Positions 44,069 through 53,159 of a stretch of DNA of 64,000 nucleotides are shown piece after piece. Under the pieces are notes generated by a model, which saw only the letters and a list, made by a program, of their open reading frames with translations, was not told where the DNA came from and did not search any database. Location: contig CAWESL010000002.1 in NCBI GenBank assembly GCA_963811705.1, positions 62,001 through 126,000 of the forward strand, read 5' to 3'. The translations under genes were made by a program, and so were the position numbers. The stretch's first letter is position 1, and the number at the start of each line of letters is the position of its first letter. Origin of the DNA: DATJPR01 sp963811705 (GTDB taxonomy: Bacteria > Bacteroidota > Ignavibacteria > UBA10030 > UBA6906).

Positions 44069-47000
44069 TTATAAGGCTTTGAAGACGACGCTGAAGGCCG
44101 TGCCTTGGCTGTCGTCGACTTCGATGACCCCGTCGATCTGGTCGACGAGGGTTTCGATGAGTTGCAGACCGAGCGTCGTGGCGGAGCGGAAATTGAACCC
44201 TTTCGGCAGGCCGACACCGTTGTCGCGGACGCTCAGCCGTGCCACGGATTCGTTGCAGGTCATTGCCACAATCACTTCTCCTTCACGCCCATCGGGGAAG
44301 GCGTGAATGAGGGAATTGGAAACCAGCTCATTGACAATCAGGCCGCAGGGTATCGCCAGGTCCACGCCGAGAAGAATCCCTTCAATGTTGATGCGAATCC
44401 TTGTTGTCGTCCGGGCGTTGGGATATGAGCGCACGAGGTACGACGTCAGATTATGCACATACGTTCCGAAATCGATCCGGGAAAGATCTCCGGACCGGTA
44501 CAGGCGCTCGTGGATCAGCGCCATCGAACGAATCCGATTCTGGCTCTCGCGCAAAAGCTGGACGATGGCGGAGTCCTCCACGCGTCCCAGTTGCAGACTC
44601 AGAAGACTCGAGATAATCTGCAGGTTGTTCTTGACCCGGTGATGCACCTCTTTGAGCAGGATCTCTTTTTCTTCCAGCGACTGCCGCAACTCCTGCTGGG
44701 ATTTTTGCCGCTGCATATGGCTGACCATGCCTTCAAAGAGCAGCGTCAGCTGCCTCGCATCGGACGCATCGTAGTCTTCAGATTTGTTCCCGACGCCGGC
44801 GATCGCCACCACCTGAGCCCCGTCGAACACCGGCACACCCATGAAGCGGAGAATGGAGACATGACGTCCGGGCACCGTTGTGCATTCTCCCGCGGGCCCG
44901 GAGAACCGATTCACGATGACGGGTTCGCGCCGCTCGATGACATGATGAAACATGCCCGAGGGCGAGAGAACGGCAATGGGATCGACATCGGCCATCGTGC
45001 AGATCTGCAATGTCCGTTTGGACCAGATGACGGACTCGATGACCGTCCCCCCGGCGTCCAGAAAGCCGACGAATCCGAATCCGCTCCTTGTCAAGCGGAC
45101 GCCGTCCTCGAGCGCCACCTCGGCCACATCACTCGTCGAGGCGTCGAACATCTGGTTGAGCGCTACGAGCGCTTCCAGGCGCTGTTCGTTGAGGCGAATC
45201 GCCTCATCCGCCTTCTTGCGTTGATTGATGTCCATGCTCCCGACCACGAACCCGGAGACCTGTTCGTCGTCGTCGAGCTGCGGGTTGATGAGCGATTCCA
45301 CCCAGATCCATTCCTTGTCAGCGCGCCGGATCCGGTATTCGGCAATGCCGGAGGCCCGCTCGTGGTGGAGTTTCCGGAACAGGGCGAAGACCCTCGCACG
45401 ATCGTCAGGGTGGACGTACCGCAGGGTCGATCTCCCGACCAGAACTTCGGGTCGATACCCGAGGACCTTCGAGTGGGACGGGCTGGCATATTCACACAGG
45501 CCTTTCGTGTCGATCTGTGTGACGACGTCCAGCATTGTATCCGTGATCCGCCGGAGCCGCAATTCGTTGGTCCGGATCTTCTCTTCGTTCTGTTTCCGGT
45601 CTGTGATATCGCGCGCAACCGTGACGTAGGCCAGGGGTTTCCCCGCCTCATCTCGAACCGTTGACGTCAGTATTTCAGCAGGGAACTCGCTCCCATCAGT
45701 ACGGGAGGCCTGCAATTCCCCCACCCAGGAGCCCGAAGCCGGCAAGTACGCGTCACGCAGCATTGCCGGCGACATCTCCTTCCCCCCCAGCAGGAGGGGC
45801 GATTTCCCGACGATTTCCTCGGCGGGAAAACCATAGGTCGCCACAAATGCGTCGTTGACAAAGAGGATGGATCCTTCCAGGTTTGTCAGCAGAAAACAAT
45901 CGCGCGCGCACGCCACGGTATTCGCAAGAAGCCTGAGTTCGCGCTCTGCGAGCTTCTTTGCGGTGATATCCTGAACGGTTTCGATATAGTACAACGGGTT
46001 CTGCGCTTCATCCCGAACCAGCCGGACGTTTTCGCTGATCCAGAACGGACCCCCGCCGTTGCGCGTCACTTGCGACTCAAAATCCACGATCTCCGCATCG
46101 GTCTGCAGAAGCCGCTGGAATTCCCGGTGCCGTTCCAGTTCGACGTAGAGCTGTCCTTTCCGGCGCGTCATTTCGGCAAGGAGTTCCTGCCGGTCCTCGT
46201 ATCCGTACATCTTCATCAACGCATTGTTGACGCTGAGAAACATCCCGTCCACGGTGTATTTCGCGATCCCCATTGCTGCGTGATCGAAGATCCCCTTGTA
46301 GGTCTCCTGCGCCTCATGATAGGAGTTCTCCATCATCCGGCGATCGGTGACGTCATGGGCCACGAGCACGACCCGATCGAGGCCTGCCGGGGAGAGCGTC
46401 CCTTCGAACCACCGTGGCTGGTCCGACAACGGCATGGGGAATCCGACCGCCAGTCGTCCACCCTGGTGCAAGGCAGCGCGGATCCGCTCGTGGAAATATT
46501 CGGCCTGCGGCTTCGGGAAGCTCTCGTCGACGGATTTCTGATGGAGACGTTCCGGCAGCCCGTGAAGAATGGAGGGATTCGTGGGAGCGATATTCATGAA
46601 CCGACCGTCGGCATCGATGACGAGGACGACCGCATCCATCGCTTCAAACAGCGTCCGCAGTTCGGCTTCGGACGTGCGAAGAACCTCTTCCTTTCGCTTG
46701 CGGTCGATCGCCATGGCGACCTGATGCGACACGAAGGAGAGGACGTTGAGGTCCTCCTGCGTGTACCGCACCCCTTCGGAATAGGTCTGGACGACAAGGA
46801 CGCCAAACGGCGTGCCGTCCAGAACCAGTGGCACGCCGAGCCAGTCCACACTCGGAACCCCTATCGACTCCACTTCCCCGCGGGTGATGAGATCAGAGAA
46901 CAGCTCGGGCGACGCAAACAACGGCTGACCTGTCCTGAGGACATATTCCGTGAGACCTTTCCCCATCGGCCTGGGACCCGGCGCGGCGTCGAGCTCATCG

Positions 47001-47944
47001 ACGAAATACGGAAACGTCAGCGCATCCAGGCCGGGATCACGGAGGGCGATGTAGAAGTTCTTTGCCGGGAGGACGTCGCTCACGCATTGATGGATTGACC
47101 GGTACAAGTCTTCGAGTCCACTGACGGTGTGCGCGGCTTCGGAGATCGCGTAGAGCGCCGCCTGTTTGCGGAGCGTCCGTCGTCTCTCGGTCACGTCTTC
47201 CGCGACCGCGAGGATGCCTTTCCCGGTCTGCGGTGCGAGCGTCAAGGCGATCCACCGGCAGCTGTCCGCGGACGTCTTGAGTCTCGCTTCAAACTGGACG
47301 GTCTTCCCCGCCACGGCTTCCGCAATCCTCTCGCGGAAGCTCTCCGGCGTCACGTCTTCGAAGAGATCCGTGAGCAACGATGTTCCGACCATTTCGGGTT
47401 TGAGGCCGAGCATCCCGCGCGCGACGCCTCCGACAAACCGTATGACCCCCCGTTCGTCGCAGCCGAGGACACAATATTGGTTGACGCCGGCACCGATCTT
47501 CGGTGGTCCATTCTGCAGAGGGGAATGGTCGCTCTTGCCGTTGACCCGCGAGAGTTGTTTCCGTGTGACGGCAAGTTCCATGGCCAGATGGAGTTCACGG
47601 TCTTCGAACGGTTTGATGAGAACGGTCGACATCGGAAGGGCGCGGGCCCGGTCCACGGTCGCGGCATCCGAGCACGCGGTGATAAAGACGACGGGGACCA
47701 GGTAGTCCGCGGAGATCTTCGCCGCGGCCTCGACGCCATCAATGTCGCCACGCAGGAGAATGTCCATGAGGGCGACGTCGGGTCGTCCTGATCGGGCCAG
47801 CGCGATGGCGTCCTGTCCCGACGAGACCGGACCGATGACCTCGTAACCCGCCTGGATCAACCGTTGCCGGAGATCTTCGGCGATGATCACTTCGTCGTCT
47901 GCGACAAGGACCCGATGTGTGACATCCGTTTTTTGCACCGACAC
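44069..47944 (-). CDS. Large soluble sensor kinase REC-PAS-GAF-4xPAS-GAF-HisKA_2
   Basis: A 1291-residue kinase. Receiver with D61 (VALMDILLRGDIDG; KPFEDREL), a PAS-like domain (about 150-255), GAF (275-415), PAS domains near 425-540, 548-668, 675-790 and 795-910, a second GAF (925-1080), a HisKA_2-type dimerisation domain with H1101 (LLKEVHHRVKNNLQIISSLL) and a HATPase (GLIVNELVSNSLIHAFP, DNGVGLP). The HisKA_2 type differs from the classical HisKA of the neighbouring kinases. No own C-terminal receiver or Hpt is present. Start is a GTG at 47944, with another GTG two codons later. Confidence 0.94.
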   Translation of the reverse strand: MSVQKTDVTHRVLVADDEVIIAEDLRQRLIQAGYEVIGPVSSGQDAIALARSGRPDVALMDILLRGDIDGVEAAAKISADYLVPVVFITACSDAATVDRARALPMSTVLIKPFEDRELHLAMELAVTRKQLSRVNGKSDHSPLQNGPPKIGAGVNQYCVLGCDERGVIRFVGGVARGMLGLKPEMVGTSLLTDLFEDVTPESFRERIAEAVAGKTVQFEARLKTSADSCRWIALTLAPQTGKGILAVAEDVTERRRTLRKQAALYAISEAAHTVSGLEDLYRSIHQCVSDVLPAKNFYIALRDPGLDALTFPYFVDELDAAPGPRPMGKGLTEYVLRTGQPLFASPELFSDLITRGEVESIGVPSVDWLGVPLVLDGTPFGVLVVQTYSEGVRYTQEDLNVLSFVSHQVAMAIDRKRKEEVLRTSEAELRTLFEAMDAVVLVIDADGRFMNIAPTNPSILHGLPERLHQKSVDESFPKPQAEYFHERIRAALHQGGRLAVGFPMPLSDQPRWFEGTLSPAGLDRVVLVAHDVTDRRMMENSYHEAQETYKGIFDHAAMGIAKYTVDGMFLSVNNALMKMYGYEDRQELLAEMTRRKGQLYVELERHREFQRLLQTDAEIVDFESQVTRNGGGPFWISENVRLVRDEAQNPLYYIETVQDITAKKLAERELRLLANTVACARDCFLLTNLEGSILFVNDAFVATYGFPAEEIVGKSPLLLGGKEMSPAMLRDAYLPASGSWVGELQASRTDGSEFPAEILTSTVRDEAGKPLAYVTVARDITDRKQNEEKIRTNELRLRRITDTMLDVVTQIDTKGLCEYASPSHSKVLGYRPEVLVGRSTLRYVHPDDRARVFALFRKLHHERASGIAEYRIRRADKEWIWVESLINPQLDDDEQVSGFVVGSMDINQRKKADEAIRLNEQRLEALVALNQMFDASTSDVAEVALEDGVRLTRSGFGFVGFLDAGGTVIESVIWSKRTLQICTMADVDPIAVLSPSGMFHHVIERREPVIVNRFSGPAGECTTVPGRHVSILRFMGVPVFDGAQVVAIAGVGNKSEDYDASDARQLTLLFEGMVSHMQRQKSQQELRQSLEEKEILLKEVHHRVKNNLQIISSLLSLQLGRVEDSAIVQLLRESQNRIRSMALIHERLYRSGDLSRIDFGTYVHNLTSYLVRSYPNARTTTRIRINIEGILLGVDLAIPCGLIVNELVSNSLIHAFPDGREGEVIVAMTCNESVARLSVRDNGVGLPKGFNFRSATTLGLQLIETLVDQIDGVIEVDDSQGTAFSVVFKAL

Positions 47945-48029
47945 TCCTGAGAACCTCGCGTTTACGCTCCCGCGATCCGCCGGCGGTGGAACGCACCACC
48001 ACCGACACGGTGCGCCATCCCGAAGAGGG

Positions 48030-49448
48030 CTAGGCGGTCGTCTTGTATGTTCGTTGTTCGGGCTGGATCCCGAGCTGTTCCATCCGGTAGCGGAGCTTCG
48101 ACCGGGTCAGTCCAAGGACCTTGGCCGCCTGGACCTGATTGCCCCCCACGATCTCCAGGGTCTTCAAGATCAGTTCACGGATCACCTCGTTCATTTGAAT
48201 CCCCTTGGGCGGGATATCCAGAATGAACTTCCTGCCGCCGAAGTGATCGGGGCCCATGAGATTCGAGTCCGCGGAGCGGAGGAAGGCGAACTGTTCCGGC
48301 GTGAGCACGGGGATGTTATTGAGAAGGACGACGCGTTCGATCGCATTGCGGAGCTCACGCACGTTCCCTTTCCACGCCAGCCGCTCCAGATAGTCAGTGG
48401 CTTCAGGGGACAGTTTGGGCGTGGGACGGGTCAGCCTGCGGCTGAACTCGATCAGAAACGAATCAGCAAGATCCTTGATGTCCTCGGGCCGGTTCCGCAG
48501 CGGAGGGATCCTGATCGAAGCGACATTCAACCGGTAGTAGAGATCTTCCCGGAAACGTCCCGCCTCGACTTCGCGGGCAAGCTCACGGTTCGACGCTGCA
48601 ATGACGCGGACGTCGACGGAGATCTCCTTTGTCCCGCCCAGCCGGTAGAACCGCTTTTCCTCCAGGACACGGAGAAGTTTTACCTGCATCTCGAGGGAGA
48701 GCTCCCGGATCTCGTCCAGCAGAATTGTCCCGCCATGGGCAAGCTCGAATTTCCCCTGCTTCATCCGTTCCGTGGCACCGGTGAACGCTCCCTTTTCATA
48801 TCCGAAGAACTCGCTCTCCGCAAGTTCCTTGGGGATCGCTCCACAATTGATCGTCACGAACGGCTTGTCGGCTCTTGCGCTTTTCTGGTGGACGTACCGC
48901 GCGATCACTTCCTTTCCGGTCCCGCTCTCCCCTTCCAGCAGAACAGTGGTGTTGTCGCCTTCGGCGAGTTTCTCGGCGGTCTCCAGGACCCTCCGGAGAG
49001 CGGCGCTCGTCCCGACGATGCTGTTCTTCGGGCTCTCCCCTTCCAGCTGCTCCTGGAGGATCTTCACTTTCGTCTGCAACGAGGCGTAATTCAGGTTCTT
49101 CTCGATCAGCACGCCGAGATGGTTCAGATCGAACGGCTTGACCACAAAATCCGCAGCTCCTTCCTTCATCGCCCTGACGGCGAGCGCGACGTCGGAGTGC
49201 GCCGTCATCATGATCACGGGCGTGTCGACGCCTTCGGCCCGCATGCGGTTGAGCAACTGGATCCCGTTGATTTCCCCGATGTAGATATCAAGCAGGACGA
49301 TGTCCGGCTTTGCCTCGGTCAGTTGCTGGAAGAATTCCTCGCCTTTGTTGCAGACGGAAACTGTATAGTTCAGTTCCCCGAGGATCTTCCGCAGCGTATT
49401 GGTGAGAATGACTTCATCGTCTCCAATTAAGATGCGAGCCTTCCCCAT
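48030..49448 (-). CDS. NtrC-family sigma-54 response regulator
   Basis: A 472-residue activator of sigma-54 RNA polymerase. Receiver with D54 (IVLLDIYIGEING), AAA+ domain with Walker A GESGTGKE (about 173-180), the GAFTGA sigma-54 contact loop (220-225), ILLDEIREL and the arginine-finger region, and a C-terminal Fis-type helix-turn-helix (GGNQVQAAKVLGLTRSKLRY). ATG at 49448 has GAGGAA about eight bases upstream. It is encoded immediately after a soluble NtrB-like kinase. Its presence beside flagellar genes under sigma-54 control suggests an FlgR/FleR-like role. Confidence 0.96.
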   Translation of the reverse strand: MGKARILIGDDEVILTNTLRKILGELNYTVSVCNKGEEFFQQLTEAKPDIVLLDIYIGEINGIQLLNRMRAEGVDTPVIMMTAHSDVALAVRAMKEGAADFVVKPFDLNHLGVLIEKNLNYASLQTKVKILQEQLEGESPKNSIVGTSAALRRVLETAEKLAEGDNTTVLLEGESGTGKEVIARYVHQKSARADKPFVTINCGAIPKELAESEFFGYEKGAFTGATERMKQGKFELAHGGTILLDEIRELSLEMQVKLLRVLEEKRFYRLGGTKEISVDVRVIAASNRELAREVEAGRFREDLYYRLNVASIRIPPLRNRPEDIKDLADSFLIEFSRRLTRPTPKLSPEATDYLERLAWKGNVRELRNAIERVVLLNNIPVLTPEQFAFLRSADSNLMGPDHFGGRKFILDIPPKGIQMNEVIRELILKTLEIVGGNQVQAAKVLGLTRSKLRYRMEQLGIQPEQRTYKTTA

Positions 49449-49471
49449 AACAGATTTCCTCTTTTGTGTGG

Positions 49472-51124
49472 TCAACAATGGTCCGCGGCGGGCGGGAACA
49501 ACAGGCGAACAATCGTTCCCTTTTCCGGCGCCGGTTCGACGGTGATCTCCGCGTTATGACGGAGCATGATTTGTTTCGACATCGCAAGGCCGAGGCCGGT
49601 ACCCTGGGCTTTTGATGTCCGGAAGTGCTCAAAAAGATGCCTGTACTGCTCGTCGGTCATCCCCACGCCGTGATCCCGGACGGTCATGAGAATGCAGGGA
49701 CAGGGGATTGTCTGCCCGAATACGGGATCGTTGATCAGATCGGTCGTCACCTCGATGGCGCTGCCGTCGTTCGAAGCATCGATGGCATTTTGCAGAATGT
49801 TCAGCATAACCTGCTGGACTTGTTTCGCATCGACAAAGATACTCGGGACGGCGTCGGCAAAATGCGTGTCGATCTGCACCTTCCTCTGCAGGACGGAAAT
49901 CCGCAGAAACCCGAGCACCTGCTCCGCAAGGACGTTGATCGATTCCGATTTCAAAACGGGAGGAGTGATCCGCGCGAGACTCAACGTATTCTCCATCACC
50001 GTCTCGACTCTGCGGGCGCCTTCGAGCGCGTCGCGGAGGATGCTGCTGCCAACGTCGTCGAGGTCCGATCGCTGCTGGAGGAATTGGAGATTCAGCGTCA
50101 CGGCGGCCAGCGGATTACGGATCTCGTGGGCAATCCCCGCCGCGAGGCGGCCCATGAGGGACATCTTTTCCGCCTGCATGAGCTGTTCGCGCATCTTCTT
50201 TTCTTCAGATATGTCGCGCACGTAGAGCAACACCCGGCTCTCTTCCGGGCTCTTGAGCGGGCCGACGCCGATTTCGACATTCAGCGACCGCCCCGAACCG
50301 GTCTTCAAGACCGCTTCTCCGGACGTGAATCCGCTTGCCCCGATGACCCGCGCGGAGAGGTCATCGCCGCTCAGGATCGGCAAGCCCGGGAGCGCGAGGA
50401 GTGCCTCCCGCGAGTACCCGAGGAGAGCAATTCCCTGCTTGTTGGCGTCGAGGACATTCCCGCCGGTCCGGTCGACGATGAAGATGGCAATACTCGCATT
50501 ATCAAAGAGACTCCGATAGCGGTCCTCCGATGCCTGGATTTCCCTGTTCTTATTGACAAGTGTTTCGGCATACATCTCTAACTCGGCCATCTTCTCTTCG
50601 AGTTTCTTGATGATGATGGCATGATGTTTCTCGAGGAACACCCGGTCGTCGATCTTCTCCTGACGCTGCGGCGGCGGGGTGGTGAATCCGTAATTCTCCT
50701 GTGCCAGTTCATTGACTGCCTGGATGAGGCTTCCCAGCCCCGCATACTTCACGACGTACCGATCCACGCCGATGCTCCTGGCAAAATCCTGGTCGGCTCC
50801 GTCGATGTAGTTGCCGGTATAGATGATGAAGGGGATCTTCGCTGTCGGCGGCTTGGCCTTGACTTCCTTGCACAGTTGGAAACCGTCGATCTTCGGCATC
50901 ATCGCGTCCGCGACGATCAGGTGCACCGGCTCGCGCTCAAGGAATTGCAGCGCCTCCAGTCCGTTCCTGCAGGGAACTGCCTCGTACCCGTTTTCCAACA
51001 ACACATCTTCGAGGAGGGAGAGGTTCTCCGGGACATCGTCGACGATCAACACCCTCAGCGGGGCGGACGGAACCGCGGCGTCATGGCGTGGCATGGCGTG
51101 GTGGGAATCTTCGGCAGCTGGCAT
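49472..51124 (-). CDS. Soluble histidine kinase REC-PAS-HisKA-HATPase (likely partner of the NtrC-type regulator)
   Basis: A protein of about 550 residues: N-terminal receiver (D73 in LIVADAMMPKIDG; VVKYAG), coiled coil, PAS (about 197-310), HisKA with H333 (LAAGIAHEIRNPLAAV, NtrB type) and HATPase (MLNILQNAIDAS, DHGVGMT, GTGLGLA). No membrane helix. The start is uncertain: ATG 51124 is shown, ATG 51094 is possible, and neither has a good ribosome site. It lies 23 bases before the NtrC-type gene, the arrangement of FlgS/FlgR or NtrB/NtrC pairs. Confidence 0.92.
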   Translation of the reverse strand: MPAAEDSHHAMPRHDAAVPSAPLRVLIVDDVPENLSLLEDVLLENGYEAVPCRNGLEALQFLEREPVHLIVADAMMPKIDGFQLCKEVKAKPPTAKIPFIIYTGNYIDGADQDFARSIGVDRYVVKYAGLGSLIQAVNELAQENYGFTTPPPQRQEKIDDRVFLEKHHAIIIKKLEEKMAELEMYAETLVNKNREIQASEDRYRSLFDNASIAIFIVDRTGGNVLDANKQGIALLGYSREALLALPGLPILSGDDLSARVIGASGFTSGEAVLKTGSGRSLNVEIGVGPLKSPEESRVLLYVRDISEEKKMREQLMQAEKMSLMGRLAAGIAHEIRNPLAAVTLNLQFLQQRSDLDDVGSSILRDALEGARRVETVMENTLSLARITPPVLKSESINVLAEQVLGFLRISVLQRKVQIDTHFADAVPSIFVDAKQVQQVMLNILQNAIDASNDGSAIEVTTDLINDPVFGQTIPCPCILMTVRDHGVGMTDEQYRHLFEHFRTSKAQGTGLGLAMSKQIMLRHNAEITVEPAPEKGTIVRLLFPPAADHC

Positions 51125-51310
51125 GATGGTCGAGGAATTGTTCAGGGTAAAGCAACTGTCGGAATATGTGCAGCACAAGTAACAATACTAGCCACGTGAA
51201 CTCAATACGCTCAAGTACGTATTTTCCCCTCCGGGACTGAAAGAATCTTGGATTTCGCGAAAAGTGTGGGCTACTGGGAAGCGAGGCTGAACAGAGAACT
51301 CCGGGGTGCG

Positions 51311-51332
51311 GAAAAGAAGCCTACTGGAGGCT
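51311..51332 (-). terminator. Possible terminator downstream of the NarL-type gene
   Basis: On the minus strand AGCCT, five-base loop, AGGCT is followed by TCTTTTC. The stem is short but the U-rich tail is present. It lies about 20 bases after the regulator stop and before the kinase gene at 51124. Confidence 0.45.
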
Positions 51333-51353
51333 GGCCTTGCGAGCGAGCCGTGA

Positions 51354-52031
51354 CTACCGAGGAATGATTACAATCCCATTCTTGATCGCATAGGTAACAA
51401 GACCCGATCGATCATGGATGTCAAGTTTCTTCATAATATTGTTGCAGTGCGTATCAACGGTCCTGACGGAAATGTTGAGCTGTTCGGCGACTTTATTATG
51501 CGTTTCGCCTTCGGCGATCAATTGGAGGATCTCCCGTTCACGTGTCGTCAACGGTGAGAACGGGGGAGGGATGGAACCGTTCGCTTTCGGGGTCCCGTTG
51601 TTTCTGAGGTATTCCTCGAATAGGACGTGGGACACGGAAGAACTAAAGTACTGTTTGCCCGAGTTGACTGATCGGATTGCCTCGTAGAGCTCATCCGCCG
51701 TTGTGTTCTTGAGGACGTATCCGTTGGCGCCGGAACGAATGACCTGGAGAACATATTCATCGTTGTCGAATGCGCTCAAAACAAGGATTTTGGCCTGTGG
51801 ACTGTTTTTTCGGATCTGTCTGGCGGCTTCCAGTCCATTCAGGACAGGCATACCGATGTCAAGAAGGACGACATCGGGATCGAGTTGGGATGCAAGGTCC
51901 ACCGCCTGCCTGCCATCGGCCGCTTCCCCGAGCACTTCCAGTTCAGGATTCAGGGAGAGAAGGGAAACAAGGCCGCGACGTACGATGGTGTGGTCGTCCG
52001 CCACAACGAGGGTGATCTTGGAAGGATTCAT
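51354..52031 (-). CDS. NarL/FixJ-type response regulator with LuxR HTH
   Basis: A 225-residue transcription regulator: receiver (DD at 12-13, phosphoacceptor Asp in VVLLDIGMPVLNG, VLKNTT) and a C-terminal LuxR-type helix-turn-helix (LTTREREILQLIAEGETHNK, then ISVRTVDTHCNNIMKKL). No kinase lies directly next to it in the same transcript; it is transcribed after the flgM end of the filament operon with a 137-base gap. Start at ATG 52031, one codon after an in-frame GTG. Confidence 0.95.
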   Translation of the reverse strand: MNPSKITLVVADDHTIVRRGLVSLLSLNPELEVLGEAADGRQAVDLASQLDPDVVLLDIGMPVLNGLEAARQIRKNSPQAKILVLSAFDNDEYVLQVIRSGANGYVLKNTTADELYEAIRSVNSGKQYFSSSVSHVLFEEYLRNNGTPKANGSIPPPFSPLTTREREILQLIAEGETHNKVAEQLNISVRTVDTHCNNIMKKLDIHDRSGLVTYAIKNGIVIIPR

Positions 52032-52168
52032 CACAACACAAGGGGTTCTGCGACGGTGGTATGCTGCGGTGTTGACAGTTCAGGTTGAACTGCGCACGGG
52101 GATGGCCCCCCGCGTTGCACCGCCCGGACTGATCAAAGGTAGGGTTTTGGCCGTGAAATTACAACTCA

Positions 52169-52438
52169 TCATTCCGTTGGAAGGTTCTTCAGATCCTTCA
52201 GGACTTCGTCAACAATCTTCGCAAGCACGTCCGGTTGATCGTAAAATCCCGACTCCACCCGCGCCTGCACCACATCCAACTGCTTTTGCTTCTCGGCTTC
52301 GAGGAGTGAGCGGGCGGCGGTTGATACGTTGGCGCGGTCCCTTGCTTCCGCCGTTTTCTTCCCGTTTCCGGGGGCGCCTGTCGGTCGGAGCGGGTCGACA
52401 GGGACAGCGCCGGAGGAAATGATCTCGTTAATTCCCAT
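52169..52438 (-). CDS. flgM: FlgM-like anti-sigma-28 factor
   Basis: FlgM binds sigma-28 (FliA) until the hook is complete, when it is exported. The 89-residue protein has a disordered N-terminal half and the sigma-binding helices at the end (NVSTAARSLLEAEKQKQLDV and RVESGFYDQPDVLAKIVDEVL), the VESGxY-x-V pattern being typical of FlgM. It ends the filament operon, six bases after the FlgN/FliT-like gene. The sigma-28 promoter before flagellin fits with this role. Confidence 0.85.
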   Translation of the reverse strand: MGINEIISSGAVPVDPLRPTGAPGNGKKTAEARDRANVSTAARSLLEAEKQKQLDVVQARVESGFYDQPDVLAKIVDEVLKDLKNLPTE

Positions 52439-52444
52439 GACAGT

Positions 52445-52801
52445 TCATTGCCTATAGTTGGCGATCGCTCTTGCTTTGTTCATATCGTGAAGCCGATCCG
52501 CAATCGAATCGCGTTTCTGTTGAAGCTGGGCTACCAGGATCGAATTCTCTCGCTCAATCTCTTTGAAGAGTCCAAGTTGTGCCGGATCCCGCGGGACTGG
52601 ACCATCCTGAGTGCTGAATTCTCCCAGGAGCGCGTCGCGGTAACCCATCAAGACGGCGACCTTGTCATAATTTTCCGTCTCGGCGTTTCGTTCCATTGCC
52701 ACCGTCAAATCCAGGATCAGGCGCAGCACACCTTCGACGGAGTGCTCTTCGGCATGTCCGCTTGATTGTTCATCTCGGAGTGTGGAGTCCAACGCATTCA
52801 C
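52445..52801 (-). CDS. FlgN/FliT-like flagellar export chaperone
   Basis: A 118-residue helical protein with charged coiled-coil character (FKEIERENSILVAQLQQKRD) and a C-terminal NKARAIANYRQ that resembles the end of FlgN and FliT chaperones. The position between flaG/fliD and flgM supports either FlgN (with flgM) or FliT (with fliD and fliS). The GTG start overlaps flaG by four bases. The exact client cannot be decided from the sequence. Confidence 0.65.
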   Translation of the reverse strand: MNALDSTLRDEQSSGHAEEHSVEGVLRLILDLTVAMERNAETENYDKVAVLMGYRDALLGEFSTQDGPVPRDPAQLGLFKEIERENSILVAQLQQKRDSIADRLHDMNKARAIANYRQ

Positions 52802-53145
52802 CGCTTATGATCGTACAAAATTCCCACGAGTTCCTTGATATGCGCCGCAACACGGAGTGCATCTTCCGGGGGGATTTGCCGGATGATCTCCTTCGTCTCC
52901 GTGTCGATGACTTTAATCACCGTCTTCCCGGTGTCCTTATCCACGGAGAACGACAGGTTCGTATTGAACATCTTCACCGCCGTGTTGAGCTCCTTCACCA
53001 TCGACTTGATGCTGCTCTCCGACACCTTCGGCTGCCTGACGGGTTTTGGATCACTTTTGACTGCCGACAACACAGGCGAGACATCCGCCCGCGCTATGAC
53101 AGCTTCGGGAACGGCTACCGGTGCTATTGACACTGCAGTTTCCAT
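52798..53145 (-). CDS. flaG: FlaG family protein
   Basis: FlaG proteins affect filament length and are encoded next to fliD. The 115-residue protein has a variable N-terminus and the conserved FlaG domain (LNTAVKMFNTNLSFSVDKDT, VIKVIDTETKEIIRQIPPED). GAGAGG lies six bases before the ATG. It is 14 bases after fliD. Confidence 0.93.
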   Translation of the reverse strand: METAVSIAPVAVPEAVIARADVSPVLSAVKSDPKPVRQPKVSESSIKSMVKELNTAVKMFNTNLSFSVDKDTGKTVIKVIDTETKEIIRQIPPEDALRVAAHIKELVGILYDHKR

Positions 53146-53159
53146 GGCAGACCTCTCAA

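Noticed and set aside
47883..49430. 515-codon open frame on the plus strand
   Set aside because: Antisense to the NtrC-type regulator, which has complete catalytic motifs on the other strand.
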